Origin: Candidatus Altimarinota bacterium
GTDB lineage: Bacteria; Patescibacteriota; Gracilibacteria; JANQMV01
NCBI GenBank assembly: GCA_028279865.1
Contig: JANQMV010000048.1
Span: 1 to 50,734 of the forward strand
Reading direction: 5' to 3'
DNA: 50,734 nt
Shown: in pieces, positions 1-10,564 of the stretch
Numbering within the stretch: the stretch's first letter is position 1
Layout: every line of letters begins with the position of its first letter
Position numbers and translations under genes: made by a program
The notes under the pieces: model-generated
Told to the model about the DNA's origin: nothing
Database searches by the model: none
What the model saw: the letters and a program-made list of their open reading frames with translations, nothing else

Positions 1-3000
1 CCCGGCGTTGTAGCCCAGAGTATTCCCGTCTTTGAAAGGCATGTAGATCAGTGGAGCTGAACCTGTAGGCAGTTCTCCGTTCTGACCGATGTATCTGGGA
101 TTACCCAGACCATCAATAAACTTAAGCCTGTTCGACTCCTGCGAGAAGTCGATGTACTCATCGTCGAAGTAGAGGAAACCGATTTGCCCGTGCCAAAAAT
201 CAACAGGACCGTTAGAACGAGAGCCGATTCCCACATTAGAAGCAGACAAATTTATATTATCGTTTGTATAAACTGTCCACGTAGGATTTGCGAGAACTCA
301 ATCAATATAAATATAACGATTTGCTAAATTTGCAAGATCAATACTTCCCACAACTATTGATTCTTTATTTGCAGAAAAAATTCCAGTTAATGTCATATTT
401 AAAATCAAATTAGCTGAAGAATTGTATCATAAAATTTTCAAATTACCTCAGGCTTGATTTTGAATCACAAATTTTTCTCAAGTTTCTTCAATATTTAAGA
501 TTGCATATGTAGAATCAATTGAAGTTGGTTTAATTTTAAAGGCAAAACTAACAGCTTTACCATCAACAGAGCCAGATAAAGCACTTTTACTCAAATATCC
601 GGTACTTCCATCAAACTCCGCGCTATTTGCCCAGAATTCACTCGGACCACGTGTTCCTTCAAGTGTCCCGTTCACTGAAAAATTTCCGCCCGTTCCCAGA
701 TTTATACCTGCGTCATAGGCGTGCATCGGCAGGTAAATCAAAGGTGCTGAACCGGTGGGCAGTTCTCCGTTTTGACCTAAATAAGACGGTTTGTTTTCGT
801 TTGAATTCCAGAAAGGATTATTAGCCGAAAGGTCTATATAGGAATTATCTATCCAGACATCAGAAACATCTCAATCGAAATATTGGCTGGAAGTCTTGCC
901 GATTTCCCAATCTGTGGCTGCAGACCAATCAATTGTTTGACCTGATAAATATTCAGTGTTTGTTGCTGCAGTATCCTCAATACCATTATAAAATAATTTT
1001 GCATTTGAATTGGAAAGATCAATACTCATAACAACATGATTCCATTGTCCTAACACAGGGCGACTGGCAATTGATCAATCAAAACTATTAATTTGTCCGT
1101 TTGATGAATTCCTCACTATAAGCCGAGGTCCATTGGCAGAATTACCTCAATGAGCAGAGACAATGTACTGAGAACCTCTATTACCCGCTCGCCAACCACT
1201 TAAATACAATAAATTCTCCGACGACTGTTTGTACCAAAAAGAGACGGTAATTTCTTGATTGTCTGTAGCAGGTGACAAAAAAGAAGTCTCAAGATAATCA
1301 CTTGGACCATTTAGACTTGCTGCACTGGCATTATACTGATTTGGTCCGCGTTCTGAAGTAGAGAGTGTTCCATTCACTGTAAAATTACCACCTGTACCCA
1401 AATTCTGTCCTGCAGTCGTTGCATCCTTTAATGGTAGATATATAATTGGACTTAATGATTCTTGATTATCAGCAGGTTTCCCGTCCGCTGTGATAAAAAG
1501 ACGGCGATTGGTTTCTTGGGATAAATCTCTATAATCGTAGTCAAGATAGAAATTTGAAAGCCTTCCCCCGACAAAATATCCATTAGAATATGACAAGCGC
1601 CCTATTGCATGAAGTCAACCGGTAAAATTAATATTATTATTGGAGTAATTTGTCCATCAAAACTGATGGGTCACATCCACATCATTAACATACACCTTAC
1701 GGTTAGCTGAATTGCTAAGATCAAGGCTGCAAAGTACATGATTCCAAGTATCCGGAACAAGTACTTGTCATTGACCGTTTAGAATATTAAAATCAGCTCT
1801 AAACTGTAAAAGTCACCAGTTGGTATATTCAATATGCATTCCAATATTCGGCGTATCATAAGAATTATAAATCGCCTGCGATCCAGTTTTATTGCTGTCC
1901 GGATAGACCCAAGTACTAAAAGTGAAAGTCTTGCTATCCTGATTTCCGATTAAATCACTTGAACGACTTAAATAATCATCCTCTCCGTCAAAGTCCACCG
2001 CTTCAGCGACTTCTGTTGTTTCAACCGGAACTGTTTCTGTCACGCTGACACTGTTTATATCCGCCCAAGTGGTTGAGTCTATCTGAGAATTCAGATTGGT
2101 TACCGCCGTATAAGCTTTATCCGTCGGATAAGCTCAGCGGACTTTGCCATTATCATTGGCAATTGCCAGATAAATGTATTCACCGCCGTTGGCATTTAGT
2201 GCGGCCGGTGCAGAGGAAGTAATCCTAAACCCGGCATTCAAAGGATCAATGTAATCTGTGTTAGTTACTTCTGCAGCAGCACTATTTAGAAGTAAATAAG
2301 GATCATTACCTGTGGTAATACCTCGCGTAGAATCCCAGAGATACCAATCACCTGTAGCATCTGTTCTTTTGATCAGGACAAAAGCCGCTCCATTCGTAAA
2401 ACCCGCATCTATATCCAAATCTGCAGCTGTTCCTGTATAAGAACCGACTTTGGAAACATCTGGAACAGAGGCAAAAAGATAAGCAATAAAATCTTCTGAT
2501 GGATTATTCACTGAAGAATAACTACCTATTTGAAATTGCGTAGCTGTAGGCAGAGTGTCATACCAAGCATTGTCTGTTTGTGCAATATGTGTATCATTTA
2601 AAAACAAATGTTTTTCTATTGGGAGATCTTTATGATAAACCATCCAATGAGTCGATCAATTATCTCTGTTTTTTATAAGCATCATTTCAGGGTTTGCTCC
2701 TAAATCATGTTCAACAATCTTACCGGCGATTCCATTTCCTTTATAGGCGACAATATCCAAAAATTCCGGAGCTCGTTTGAAAAACAACTTTACCGAAGAA
2801 AAACCGGCAGGGGCGTTGATTCATGTTAATGCAGAGTCTGCTCCCACGCTTATACCATCCATGTCAAAAGACAAAAGCGCTGAGCCATTTTGCGTGTTTT
2901 CTGCGGAAGTGTACTCAGTGTATAAATTTTTTCTCACTCCACGTAAGCGGTCAATCAAATGTTGACCATAGTTCGCATTACTGCGTACTCCATTCAACAT

Positions 3001-4362
3001 TAAGTCCGGAGAAAAACCAATTTCTGTAATTGATCTACTCGATTGGGTATGCGAATCTGCGACAGCATTGAACACTTCGCTACTATTCACAGGTTTTTTC
3101 TGTGGTGCGCGAATAGCACAATATATGTGTTTACGACCAAAATCACCTGCATAAGTAAATCCCGTTGGAGTTGGATAACCCTGCTGTCCGCTCCCAACAC
3201 CAATCTCTTCTGCTGCTGAGGTATTTGCCTCCAATCTTGCATCGTCATCATCAAATGAATCTCCCGAATTAAACCAACCTCTTTGCATATCTGTAATAAC
3301 CCAATCAAAATTTGCATCTACACTTTTTGCCAAAAGCCACTGAGGTTCCCATCCTAAATCAACTTCTGGAGTTCATGACATACCGGTAGTTGTAAAATCA
3401 CCACACTGAATTTTTCCATCCGCACTTGGATCATGCGCAAAAAGGTAGGCAACATAAGAACCTCCCGACGCATTCACCGAGGCATGGTCGTCCAATGAAA
3501 AGATAGTTGCGCTATGTAGCTGACTTCACCACCGAACATCTCCTCACCAAAAAGCACCCGAACTTTCCAATTCGGCGTAGTTGGCTCACTGAGTTCGATG
3601 ATAAACAACCCAAGAATCCGCAGAGTCTGTTCTCTTTACAAAAATCATACCCGGCTCAACGCCCAAATTATGCACAATTTCCCTTCCTGCAATTCCATTA
3701 CCTGTATAAGTCACAACATCGAAAAATCCCGGAGCTTCGCGGAATGTCCAAGATGTATAGTCTTCTCAATTATCGTTAACATATCAATATTGATCCTGAA
3801 TGTCGAAACCATTTTCTTTAAACCCAGAAACACCAACGGGTGTTCAGTTAGAAGTGTTTTGTTGCTCCAAATTAGTTAGGTTGCTAGAAAGTGTTTTTAA
3901 TACTCATCTGTCTGTATCAAATATTGCATGTCGAGTGGCATTACTTCTTGACTTGATCCACACCATCCCTCCGTTACTTTCCAAGTCAATTCCATTCTCT
4001 ATGGTCTGTGTGCCACCATTTCCATCGTACAAATAAGTCGAAAAAACATCTTCTACAGTTTCCTCTGAGTTTTCTCCGGCTAACTGCAATTTTCCATGAG
4101 CTACCTCGATCTTGGTGTTATCTTCCAGCGTATAGTCATTTGCTGTAGAAAAATCAACACTCGTCGTGAGAGCTTGGGTTTGAGGAATCAAGCTTGTAGG
4201 TAAGATTATTTGAAAAAATAAAATTGTGGTTAAAATTTTTGAAACAAGCTTAAAAAAGTTCCCTGAACCAAGTCCAAGGGATACTTCTCAGCTATTGTGT
4301 TTCGATACTCTTCGACTTCGCTCAGAGTACAAAACTCTTTTGTTTTGACTGTTTGTGTACAT
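1..4362 (-). CDS. Giant secreted/surface protein with LamG-like (concanavalin-like) repeats and phage-virion-like domains; 3' end beyond window; requires UGA = Gly
   Basis: ORF-track pieces ending at 478, 871, 1147, 1813, 2134, 2821 and 3904 are all in one frame. Scanning the gaps in that frame finds no TAA/TAG from 4362 to 1, only TGA (298, 427, 448, 478, 871, 1075, 1147, 1615, 1657, 1768, 1813, 2134, 2656, 2821, 3373, 3529, 3544, 3586, 3766, 3784, 3844, 3904, 4288; plus-strand left coordinates). ATG at 4360-4362 followed by a hydrophobic segment FFKLVSKILTTILFFQIILPTSL. Motifs: FREAPGFFDVVTYTGNG...HNLGVEPGMIFVKRTDSADSWVVYHR; LGTGGNFTVNGTL repeats. Confidence 0.85.
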
Positions 4363-4541
4363 GGTTTTTTTATTAAAAGTATTCTTACAATTATATTTTA
4401 ACATAAAATAAGCCATGTTGCAAACTTTTTTAACCTTTTTTGCCATTTTTAAAAATATCAAGATTGAGAAAAATTTCCAATTTGCTAGAATGAAACACCC
4501 TGAGTTAATTTTACTTTATAACCTTCAAAATAAATACCAAA

Positions 4542-7500
4542 ATGCTGAAAAAAATTCTCACAACAATCGGAAGCGTCTTTTTCCTTTGTCTTCTCTCTCT
4601 GAATCAAGAAAATGCTTATGCGGCTTACATCATAGGCAATGACGGTAAATTTCAAGAAATCAAGCTTGATAAAGATGACTATAATCATTGGATCCAAGTA
4701 TCTGACAAATTTACTTCCGTCGCAATCAAATCAGAAAAAAAAGCAAAGCTTGGCATCGTATTTGATCCTTACACCCCTGTAGAAAAAGAAGTAATTTTTG
4801 ATGATGACGAATATTCAGAACTCATCTTCACAAACCCGACAAAAAACTTCTTAATTACCGCGAAAGGTTACCCCCTTCCGGAATCAATTGAGGTTTATCT
4901 TTTTGATACCAGAGAAAAAGCCAGTTCAGTCAAAAGTTTCGCCGTAGGTAATACGGATTTAAATGGATTACGTATTATTTCCCGCAGTCAATGGGGCGCA
5001 GATGAAAACCTGCGCTATTATGAACCTGACGAAAATGACAGTGATTCAAGCGGATCAGCTTATCTTACCGCTGCATGTAAAAAGAAAGTGGAAACTTATC
5101 CCGAAGAATATAAGTACGAAAAAACCATCTCAACAGAAGAAGGTAATCACCTGACTTGGCCCCTGCAATATTCTCCGGAAATCAAAAAGATTGTCGTCCA
5201 TCACACCGGAGAAACCAAAGTCACAAACGAGAGACCTTCTGACGAAATGATGCGTGCGATTTATTACTATCACACAATTGTAAAAGGTTGGGGTGATATT
5301 GGATATCATTACGTGGTGGGTAAAGATGGTGAAATCTATGAAGGTAAAGCAGGAGGTGACAAGGTCGTTGGTGCCCATGTTTATTGTAGCAATATCGGCA
5401 CTGTCGGTGTTTCGGTAATGGGTAATTTTAATCTTCAAAAACCGACTACAAAGCAGTTAAATAGCCTCAAAGCGATTTTGGCAAAACTGAGTCAAAAACA
5501 CAAAATCAAGCCTGAAGGAAGATCAAGTTTCCACGGAGAAAGCTTGCCGAATATTTTAGGACACAAAGACCTGGGACCAACAGCATGCCCCGGAGAAAAT
5601 CTCTACAGCCAATTGCCCCAAATCAGAAAAGAAGTTGCCAAAGGTTTTACCTATAAATTTAGCGAAACAACGACAACAAGCTCGAAAAAAGATTATGAAG
5701 CGGAAGTAACCAAAAAAGTCGAAGTATTGAAGCTAGCTCCAACACATCAGGAAAAACTGATTTTTAGTTTTAAAAACACAGGAAAACAAACTTGGAATGA
5801 TACAACATGGCTACATGTTTCTCTCAACAGCAATACCAATGCTTGGGCAGAAACAGTCGTACCGGATAAAAAATACGTAGCAGCAGATATGCGCGAAAGT
5901 TCTGTTCGGCCGGGCAAAACAGGTACTTTTGAAGTAACAATCAATGCGGGCTACAATCCCGGATTTTATATCTTGGAATTTGCCCCGGTAGTAAACAATA
6001 AATACAAACTCTCAAGTTCTGCAATCTTACAACCGATTGAAATTCCTGAGGCAAATTATAATTATGATTTTGTAAAAGCAGGACATCCGCCCAATCCTTT
6101 TTATGCCGAACAGCCAGCCGAAGCTTGGATAGAGCTTAAAAATACGGGGAATATTGTCTGGAGAAATTATGGCGATAACAAAATTTATCTGGGTACAACC
6201 AAACCACAAGATCGTAAGAGTTTGTTTAGTACGGACGGACGTCGTAACAGGCTCGGTTATTTGAAAGAGAGAGAAGTCTTTCCCGGTCAAACAGGACATT
6301 TTGTCATGCCTCTGACAGCCCCCGAAAGAAGAGGCATTTATCGAGAAAGCTTTGCTCCTGTGATTGAAGGTGTGAAATGGCTTGAGGATAAAGGCATGCA
6401 GTTTAGAATCATCGTAAAAGAACCAAAACATCAAATTAAATTCACCACAAAATCCAATTTGTTAAACTTAAATCCTGATACGCAAAGAAGCTTTACCGTT
6501 ACTTACCAAAATCTTAGTGACGTGACTTGGACAGAAGATCAAATCTACTTCATGCTTGCGGGTGATTACCGTAAATTGGGAATTGAAGAAAATACCTTTT
6601 CGCTTTCCGAGCCATTATTAAAAGGCAAGAAAGGCTCGTTTAAAATTGAAATAAAAACACCTTTGCAGCGTGGTTTGTACAAACTAACCGTTGTGCCTGT
6701 TATCCGCGGAAAGAAATTTGAAAATGCTTCTCCGTTTACTTTACGTATTATTGTGAAAAAGCCGACCGCCAGCGGAGAAGTTTTAAGTAATTTACCCAAA
6801 ACGATAAATCTGGATGTAAATGAATCTAAGACTTTGCAAATTAAAATCAGAAATAAAGGTAATTTTACCTGGACCCAAGAAAATACCAGCCTCGTCCCTC
6901 TAAGCCAAAAAAGCCGCATGTATGTTGAAGATAAATGGATTTCACGGCAAATTGTCAGTTATTTAGAAGAAGACAGCGTTAGCCCCGGTAAAACCGGTAC
7001 GTTCAAACTATATTTGAACCCAAAGTATCGCGGCTACTTTACAGATGTTTTTAAGGTTAATGTCGAAGAAGTGGGGCATCTGAATAATGTCCTGATTCCT
7101 CTCAGGATTAAATCCGGGCAAATTTCTTCCAGAAGTTCCTCGGCAGAAAAAACTTCAAACCAAACGACACAAAACAATAGCAAACAGACGAATAACAACA
7201 GCTCAAATGCTAGCAATAGTCAAAAAGAGCAAACTGATTCGGTAGAAAAAAAATCGGTAGAAAACCCTATTCGTGTGAGACTTTCTGTGCCGGATCAAAA
7301 TTCAGTAGAAATCACTGCAGATCAAAATTATACAATTATAGAAGATTCGCAAAAAAGACTTTTTAGCGTTTCCCGTGGAGAAAAAGCCTTGGTTAAAAAA
7401 GTGGGCAAGTACATGCACGTCCAAGTCGGTTCTACCAACAAAGTCGCCTCTGTAGTACGCTTCATTCCAAATGGTGAAGGTATTATGGAAATTAGTAGTT

Positions 7501-8114
7501 GGGAAAATAGACCCGCTTGGAATAAAAAATTAAATGACAATCGCTTTCGTGGCATTATCGAAACCAGAGAAGTCGATGGTCAGTTGGCTGTAATTAATGA
7601 ACTTTCTTTAGAAGACTACTTGAAAGGTATAGCAGAAGTTTCTAACAGTGATCCCGTTGAAAAGTTAAAAACTTTGGCAGTACTCTCCAGAACATACGCA
7701 CTCTTCTACTTACAACCTGAGAATGAGAAATTCCCCGGCAAGCCTTACGATGCGAGTGATGATCCTGATGTGTTCCAAAAATACTTGGGATACGGTCTGG
7801 AGCAACGCTCTCCGAATTTTACAAAAGCCACCCAAGCAACACAAAACGAAGTAGTCACTTACCAAGGTAAACTTGTGAAAACCCCTTATTTCAATCAATC
7901 CAGCGGAAGGACGCTGAGTGCCGAGGAAGTTTGGGGTTGGAAAAATACTCCGTATTTAGTCTCTGTCGATGATCCTGATTGTATCGGATTGCAAAGAAAA
8001 GGTCATGGAGTAGGTCTTTCCGGATATGGAGCGACAAAAAGAGCAATGCGTGGTCATGATTATAAAGAAATAATTAAATATTATTATAAAAATGTTGAGG
8101 TAGAAAAACTATAA
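4542..8114 (+). CDS. Secreted N-acetylmuramoyl-L-alanine amidase (PGRP/amidase_2-like) fused to Ig-like repeats and a C-terminal SpoIID/LytB-like domain
   Basis: 1190 aa ORF; N-terminal signal peptide; amidase motifs IVVHHTGE, GYHYVVGKDGEIYEGKAGG, GHKDLGPTACPG; repeated PGKTGTF..Y.PGFY..FAPV segments; C-terminal LEDYLKGIAEVSNSDPVEKLKTLAVLSRTYALFY and GHGVGLSGYGA. Stop TAA. Confidence 0.85.
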   Translation: MLKKILTTIGSVFFLCLLSLNQENAYAAYIIGNDGKFQEIKLDKDDYNHWIQVSDKFTSVAIKSEKKAKLGIVFDPYTPVEKEVIFDDDEYSELIFTNPTKNFLITAKGYPLPESIEVYLFDTREKASSVKSFAVGNTDLNGLRIISRSQWGADENLRYYEPDENDSDSSGSAYLTAACKKKVETYPEEYKYEKTISTEEGNHLTWPLQYSPEIKKIVVHHTGETKVTNERPSDEMMRAIYYYHTIVKGWGDIGYHYVVGKDGEIYEGKAGGDKVVGAHVYCSNIGTVGVSVMGNFNLQKPTTKQLNSLKAILAKLSQKHKIKPEGRSSFHGESLPNILGHKDLGPTACPGENLYSQLPQIRKEVAKGFTYKFSETTTTSSKKDYEAEVTKKVEVLKLAPTHQEKLIFSFKNTGKQTWNDTTWLHVSLNSNTNAWAETVVPDKKYVAADMRESSVRPGKTGTFEVTINAGYNPGFYILEFAPVVNNKYKLSSSAILQPIEIPEANYNYDFVKAGHPPNPFYAEQPAEAWIELKNTGNIVWRNYGDNKIYLGTTKPQDRKSLFSTDGRRNRLGYLKEREVFPGQTGHFVMPLTAPERRGIYRESFAPVIEGVKWLEDKGMQFRIIVKEPKHQIKFTTKSNLLNLNPDTQRSFTVTYQNLSDVTWTEDQIYFMLAGDYRKLGIEENTFSLSEPLLKGKKGSFKIEIKTPLQRGLYKLTVVPVIRGKKFENASPFTLRIIVKKPTASGEVLSNLPKTINLDVNESKTLQIKIRNKGNFTWTQENTSLVPLSQKSRMYVEDKWISRQIVSYLEEDSVSPGKTGTFKLYLNPKYRGYFTDVFKVNVEEVGHLNNVLIPLRIKSGQISSRSSSAEKTSNQTTQNNSKQTNNNSSNASNSQKEQTDSVEKKSVENPIRVRLSVPDQNSVEITADQNYTIIEDSQKRLFSVSRGEKALVKKVGKYMHVQVGSTNKVASVVRFIPNGEGIMEISSWENRPAWNKKLNDNRFRGIIETREVDGQLAVINELSLEDYLKGIAEVSNSDPVEKLKTLAVLSRTYALFYLQPENEKFPGKPYDASDDPDVFQKYLGYGLEQRSPNFTKATQATQNEVVTYQGKLVKTPYFNQSSGRTLSAEEVWGWKNTPYLVSVDDPDCIGLQRKGHGVGLSGYGATKRAMRGHDYKEIIKYYYKNVEVEKL

Positions 8115-8142
8115 AAACAAACTATAGGTTTATAGGAAGACC

Positions 8143-8172
8143 AAAAACTATCTTTCGTAAGGTAGTTTTTTT
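8143..8172 (+). terminator. Rho-independent terminator after amidase/SpoIID gene
   Basis: aaaactatctttcgtaaggtagttttttta: stem with one mismatch followed by a T-tract. Confidence 0.65.
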
Positions 8173-8259
8173 ATTCGCTCAGACACTTGACAAATAATTA
8201 TTTATGGAATACTATACTTTTCTTGAAAAATTTTTAGCATTTAACCAGAAAAGGCAAAA

Positions 8260-9753
8260 ATGTCCGGATTAAATCCAGAAAATGAGCAACATGTAGTTGA
8301 CTTAAGAACAAGGGAGGGAGTGTCAGTTGCCACAAATAAATTTGCGTCATCTCCAATTATTGAATGCAGAGAAGGAAAAAATGTCTCTGTGCTGGAAGCA
8401 GGTCAGGAACTAACTAAGGGTAAGATTGAAAAATTATTATCAATTAGTGGGCTTGATCTCAGCGCTGTTACTGTTTCTGAGTTTCCTGTCAATATCAAAT
8501 TAGCCACCTCCAGGTTAAACATAACTGAAAGTAAAATTAACAAAGCTGGTCTTGAAATGGCGAAAAGATTTCAAGAAAAATTAGGAGTTATCAGGTTAAA
8601 ACTAGAGTCCGATCCTAATTTCAAAAAGCAAGTCGTGCAAGGTATTCAAGAAAATACGCAAACAGCAATTAATTCTCTTAAAGATGATCCTCATAGTAAG
8701 CTCCTTATCCCACCAGAAATTGAAGAAATGATCAATGAAATAGTCCATCTTATTACAACAGAAGGAAGTCTGGAACAAATCAGCATGTTCCATATTCTTA
8801 ATACAGAATACAAAGAAACCGCCGATCACAGTGTTGGCACTGCCATTAGAACAGCAGTTCTCTGTCAAAAAATAATCGAAATTGATCCTGATTATGCCGC
8901 TCAAGAATATGGATTAGGCAATGATGATAACGGAGAAAGTATAAAAAACGCAACAAAAGCAGCTCTTTTTCATGATTTAGGTAAAATCTTGGTTCCACCT
9001 CAAATTTTATACAAAGTAAAAGATCCAACAGCAGAAGAATTTCAGATCATCAATCTGCACTCAGAAATGGGAGAGAAAATCATTCAAAGTTTTGCAAGTG
9101 AACCAAAACTCAAGGAGCTACTCGCAAAAACCGCCAAAGAACACCATCTTGACCCTGGACAATGTAGTGAGGCGCTTTCAAAAATTATAAAAATTACTGA
9201 TGTTCACGATGCCTTGCTTCAAAACAGAAGCTATCGTCCAAGGTTTTCTCCAATAGAAACTCTCTTTATTCATATCGAAAACTATTGCAATGATAAATAC
9301 GACTCATATGCGTTTGAAATTTTCTATCAATATTTATTAAGCACAACACCCGAATTTTTAGATCAAAATAGATCTTTTAAATTACCAAAACAGAAAATTG
9401 AAGAGCTCAAAAAGAAAGGAGAAAAATATTATATCAAAGATGGGGATAGACTTATTGAAGTACCGTTAACGTTTGAATACAAGAGTGATCAAGCAATTTG
9501 CGCATTTGTACAAGAACCCCGAAGTCAAATGTCAGGCAAGTGCATACTTTTTAGAAGAGAGCATATTAGAAACAAGGACCACACTATCAAAGAGGATAAA
9601 AGAGATTTAATTCGAGATAAAGACGGAAGAACTGTTGTTCTTGAACTTGATTTTTCCAATGAATTAACAGGGGAAAGATCAGAATTAGTCTTATACGCAG
9701 AAAATCAACAAAAACATCTTAATAAAAAGGATCCGTTTGCCAAAGTAGTCTAA
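8260..9753 (+). CDS. HD-domain (HD-GYP-like) phosphohydrolase family protein
   Basis: 497 aa; HSVGTAIRTAVL, ALFHDLGKILVPPQILYK, EHH motifs. Stop TAA. Confidence 0.7.
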   Translation: MSGLNPENEQHVVDLRTREGVSVATNKFASSPIIECREGKNVSVLEAGQELTKGKIEKLLSISGLDLSAVTVSEFPVNIKLATSRLNITESKINKAGLEMAKRFQEKLGVIRLKLESDPNFKKQVVQGIQENTQTAINSLKDDPHSKLLIPPEIEEMINEIVHLITTEGSLEQISMFHILNTEYKETADHSVGTAIRTAVLCQKIIEIDPDYAAQEYGLGNDDNGESIKNATKAALFHDLGKILVPPQILYKVKDPTAEEFQIINLHSEMGEKIIQSFASEPKLKELLAKTAKEHHLDPGQCSEALSKIIKITDVHDALLQNRSYRPRFSPIETLFIHIENYCNDKYDSYAFEIFYQYLLSTTPEFLDQNRSFKLPKQKIEELKKKGEKYYIKDGDRLIEVPLTFEYKSDQAICAFVQEPRSQMSGKCILFRREHIRNKDHTIKEDKRDLIRDKDGRTVVLELDFSNELTGERSELVLYAENQQKHLNKKDPFAKVV

Positions 9754-9796
9754 AAACACTAAAATCACTTCACTTATTTTTTAAAATTAAAAAAAC

Positions 9797-10501
9797 ATGA
9801 ATGAGGTGATTTTTTTAGTAATGATTTTGTTTACAATGGCAATGAATCTCTTTGCCTTCAGACGCGGCCCTGAATGGCTTATGGCTCTCATTGCAGTTGA
9901 GATTGTTTTGATGAATATTTTTGCAATTAAGCAGATGAATCTCTTTGGCTTAGCTGTCACAGGTGGAAATGTCATGTACGCCGCTATTTTTCTTTCCACA
10001 GATTTACTTTCCGAATTCCATGGTAAAAAATGGGCGTTTCGAGCTGTCAAAGTAGGTTTTTTTGCGGCAATTTTTGCAGCGATTTCCCTACAATTTATCC
10101 TTATTTTTCAGCCAAATGACTTTGATTTTGCTCAAACACATTTTCTCGAACTGTTTAATTTTCTTCCCAGAATTGTGATTGGTTCGCTAGTAGCCTACTT
10201 CGTCGCTCAAAATCTGGATGTACATCTTTTCCATAAAATCAAAAGCAAAACGGGAGAAAAATATCTTTGGCTCAGAAACACAGGCTCAACAGCAATTTCT
10301 CAATTGATTGACACACTCATTTTTACAACAGTTGGCTTACTAATCATTCCCGGATTGCCGGAAAATAAATATTTGGCTGGAGTTATTTCTATGGAAATTT
10401 TTTGGGAAGTTGTTTTATTTACGTATTTAATCAAACTGATTGCAGCGATTTTAGATACACCATTTATTTATTTAGCCAAGAAAATCAAAGTTAAAAAATA
10501 G
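9797..10501 (+). CDS. Queuosine precursor transporter (YhhQ/VUT family)
   Basis: 234 aa polytopic membrane protein; GGNVMYAAIFLSTDLLSEFHGKKWA and STAISQLIDTLIFTTVG motifs. Stop TAG. Confidence 0.75.
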   Translation: MNEVIFLVMILFTMAMNLFAFRRGPEWLMALIAVEIVLMNIFAIKQMNLFGLAVTGGNVMYAAIFLSTDLLSEFHGKKWAFRAVKVGFFAAIFAAISLQFILIFQPNDFDFAQTHFLELFNFLPRIVIGSLVAYFVAQNLDVHLFHKIKSKTGEKYLWLRNTGSTAISQLIDTLIFTTVGLLIIPGLPENKYLAGVISMEIFWEVVLFTYLIKLIAAILDTPFIYLAKKIKVKK

Positions 10502-10514
10502 TTTTTATCATCAT

Positions 10515-10549
10515 AAAAAAGACATGAATGCTCATGCCTTTTTTTTTGT
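10515..10549. terminator. Intrinsic terminator between convergent genes
   Basis: aaaaaagacatgaatgctcatgccttttttttt: stem-loop flanked by A- and T-tracts, so possibly bidirectional. Confidence 0.55.
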
Positions 10550-10564
10550 AAAACTCTTGGTAGT

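Noticed and set aside
1-4200. Decayed pseudogenes or assembly errors as explanation for fragmented minus-strand ORFs
   Set aside because: All fragments share one frame and only TGA interrupts; no TAA/TAG or frameshift over more than 1400 codons.
4963-8000. Short ORFs overlapping the amidase, uvrB, recJ, dxr and ispE genes on other frames or strands
   Set aside because: Overlap confidently identified genes and lack family motifs.
4542-8114. Prophage endolysin interpretation of the amidase gene
   Set aside because: Long secreted multidomain architecture with SpoIID domain and no holin or virion genes adjacent; the phage-like domains lie only in the neighbouring gene.
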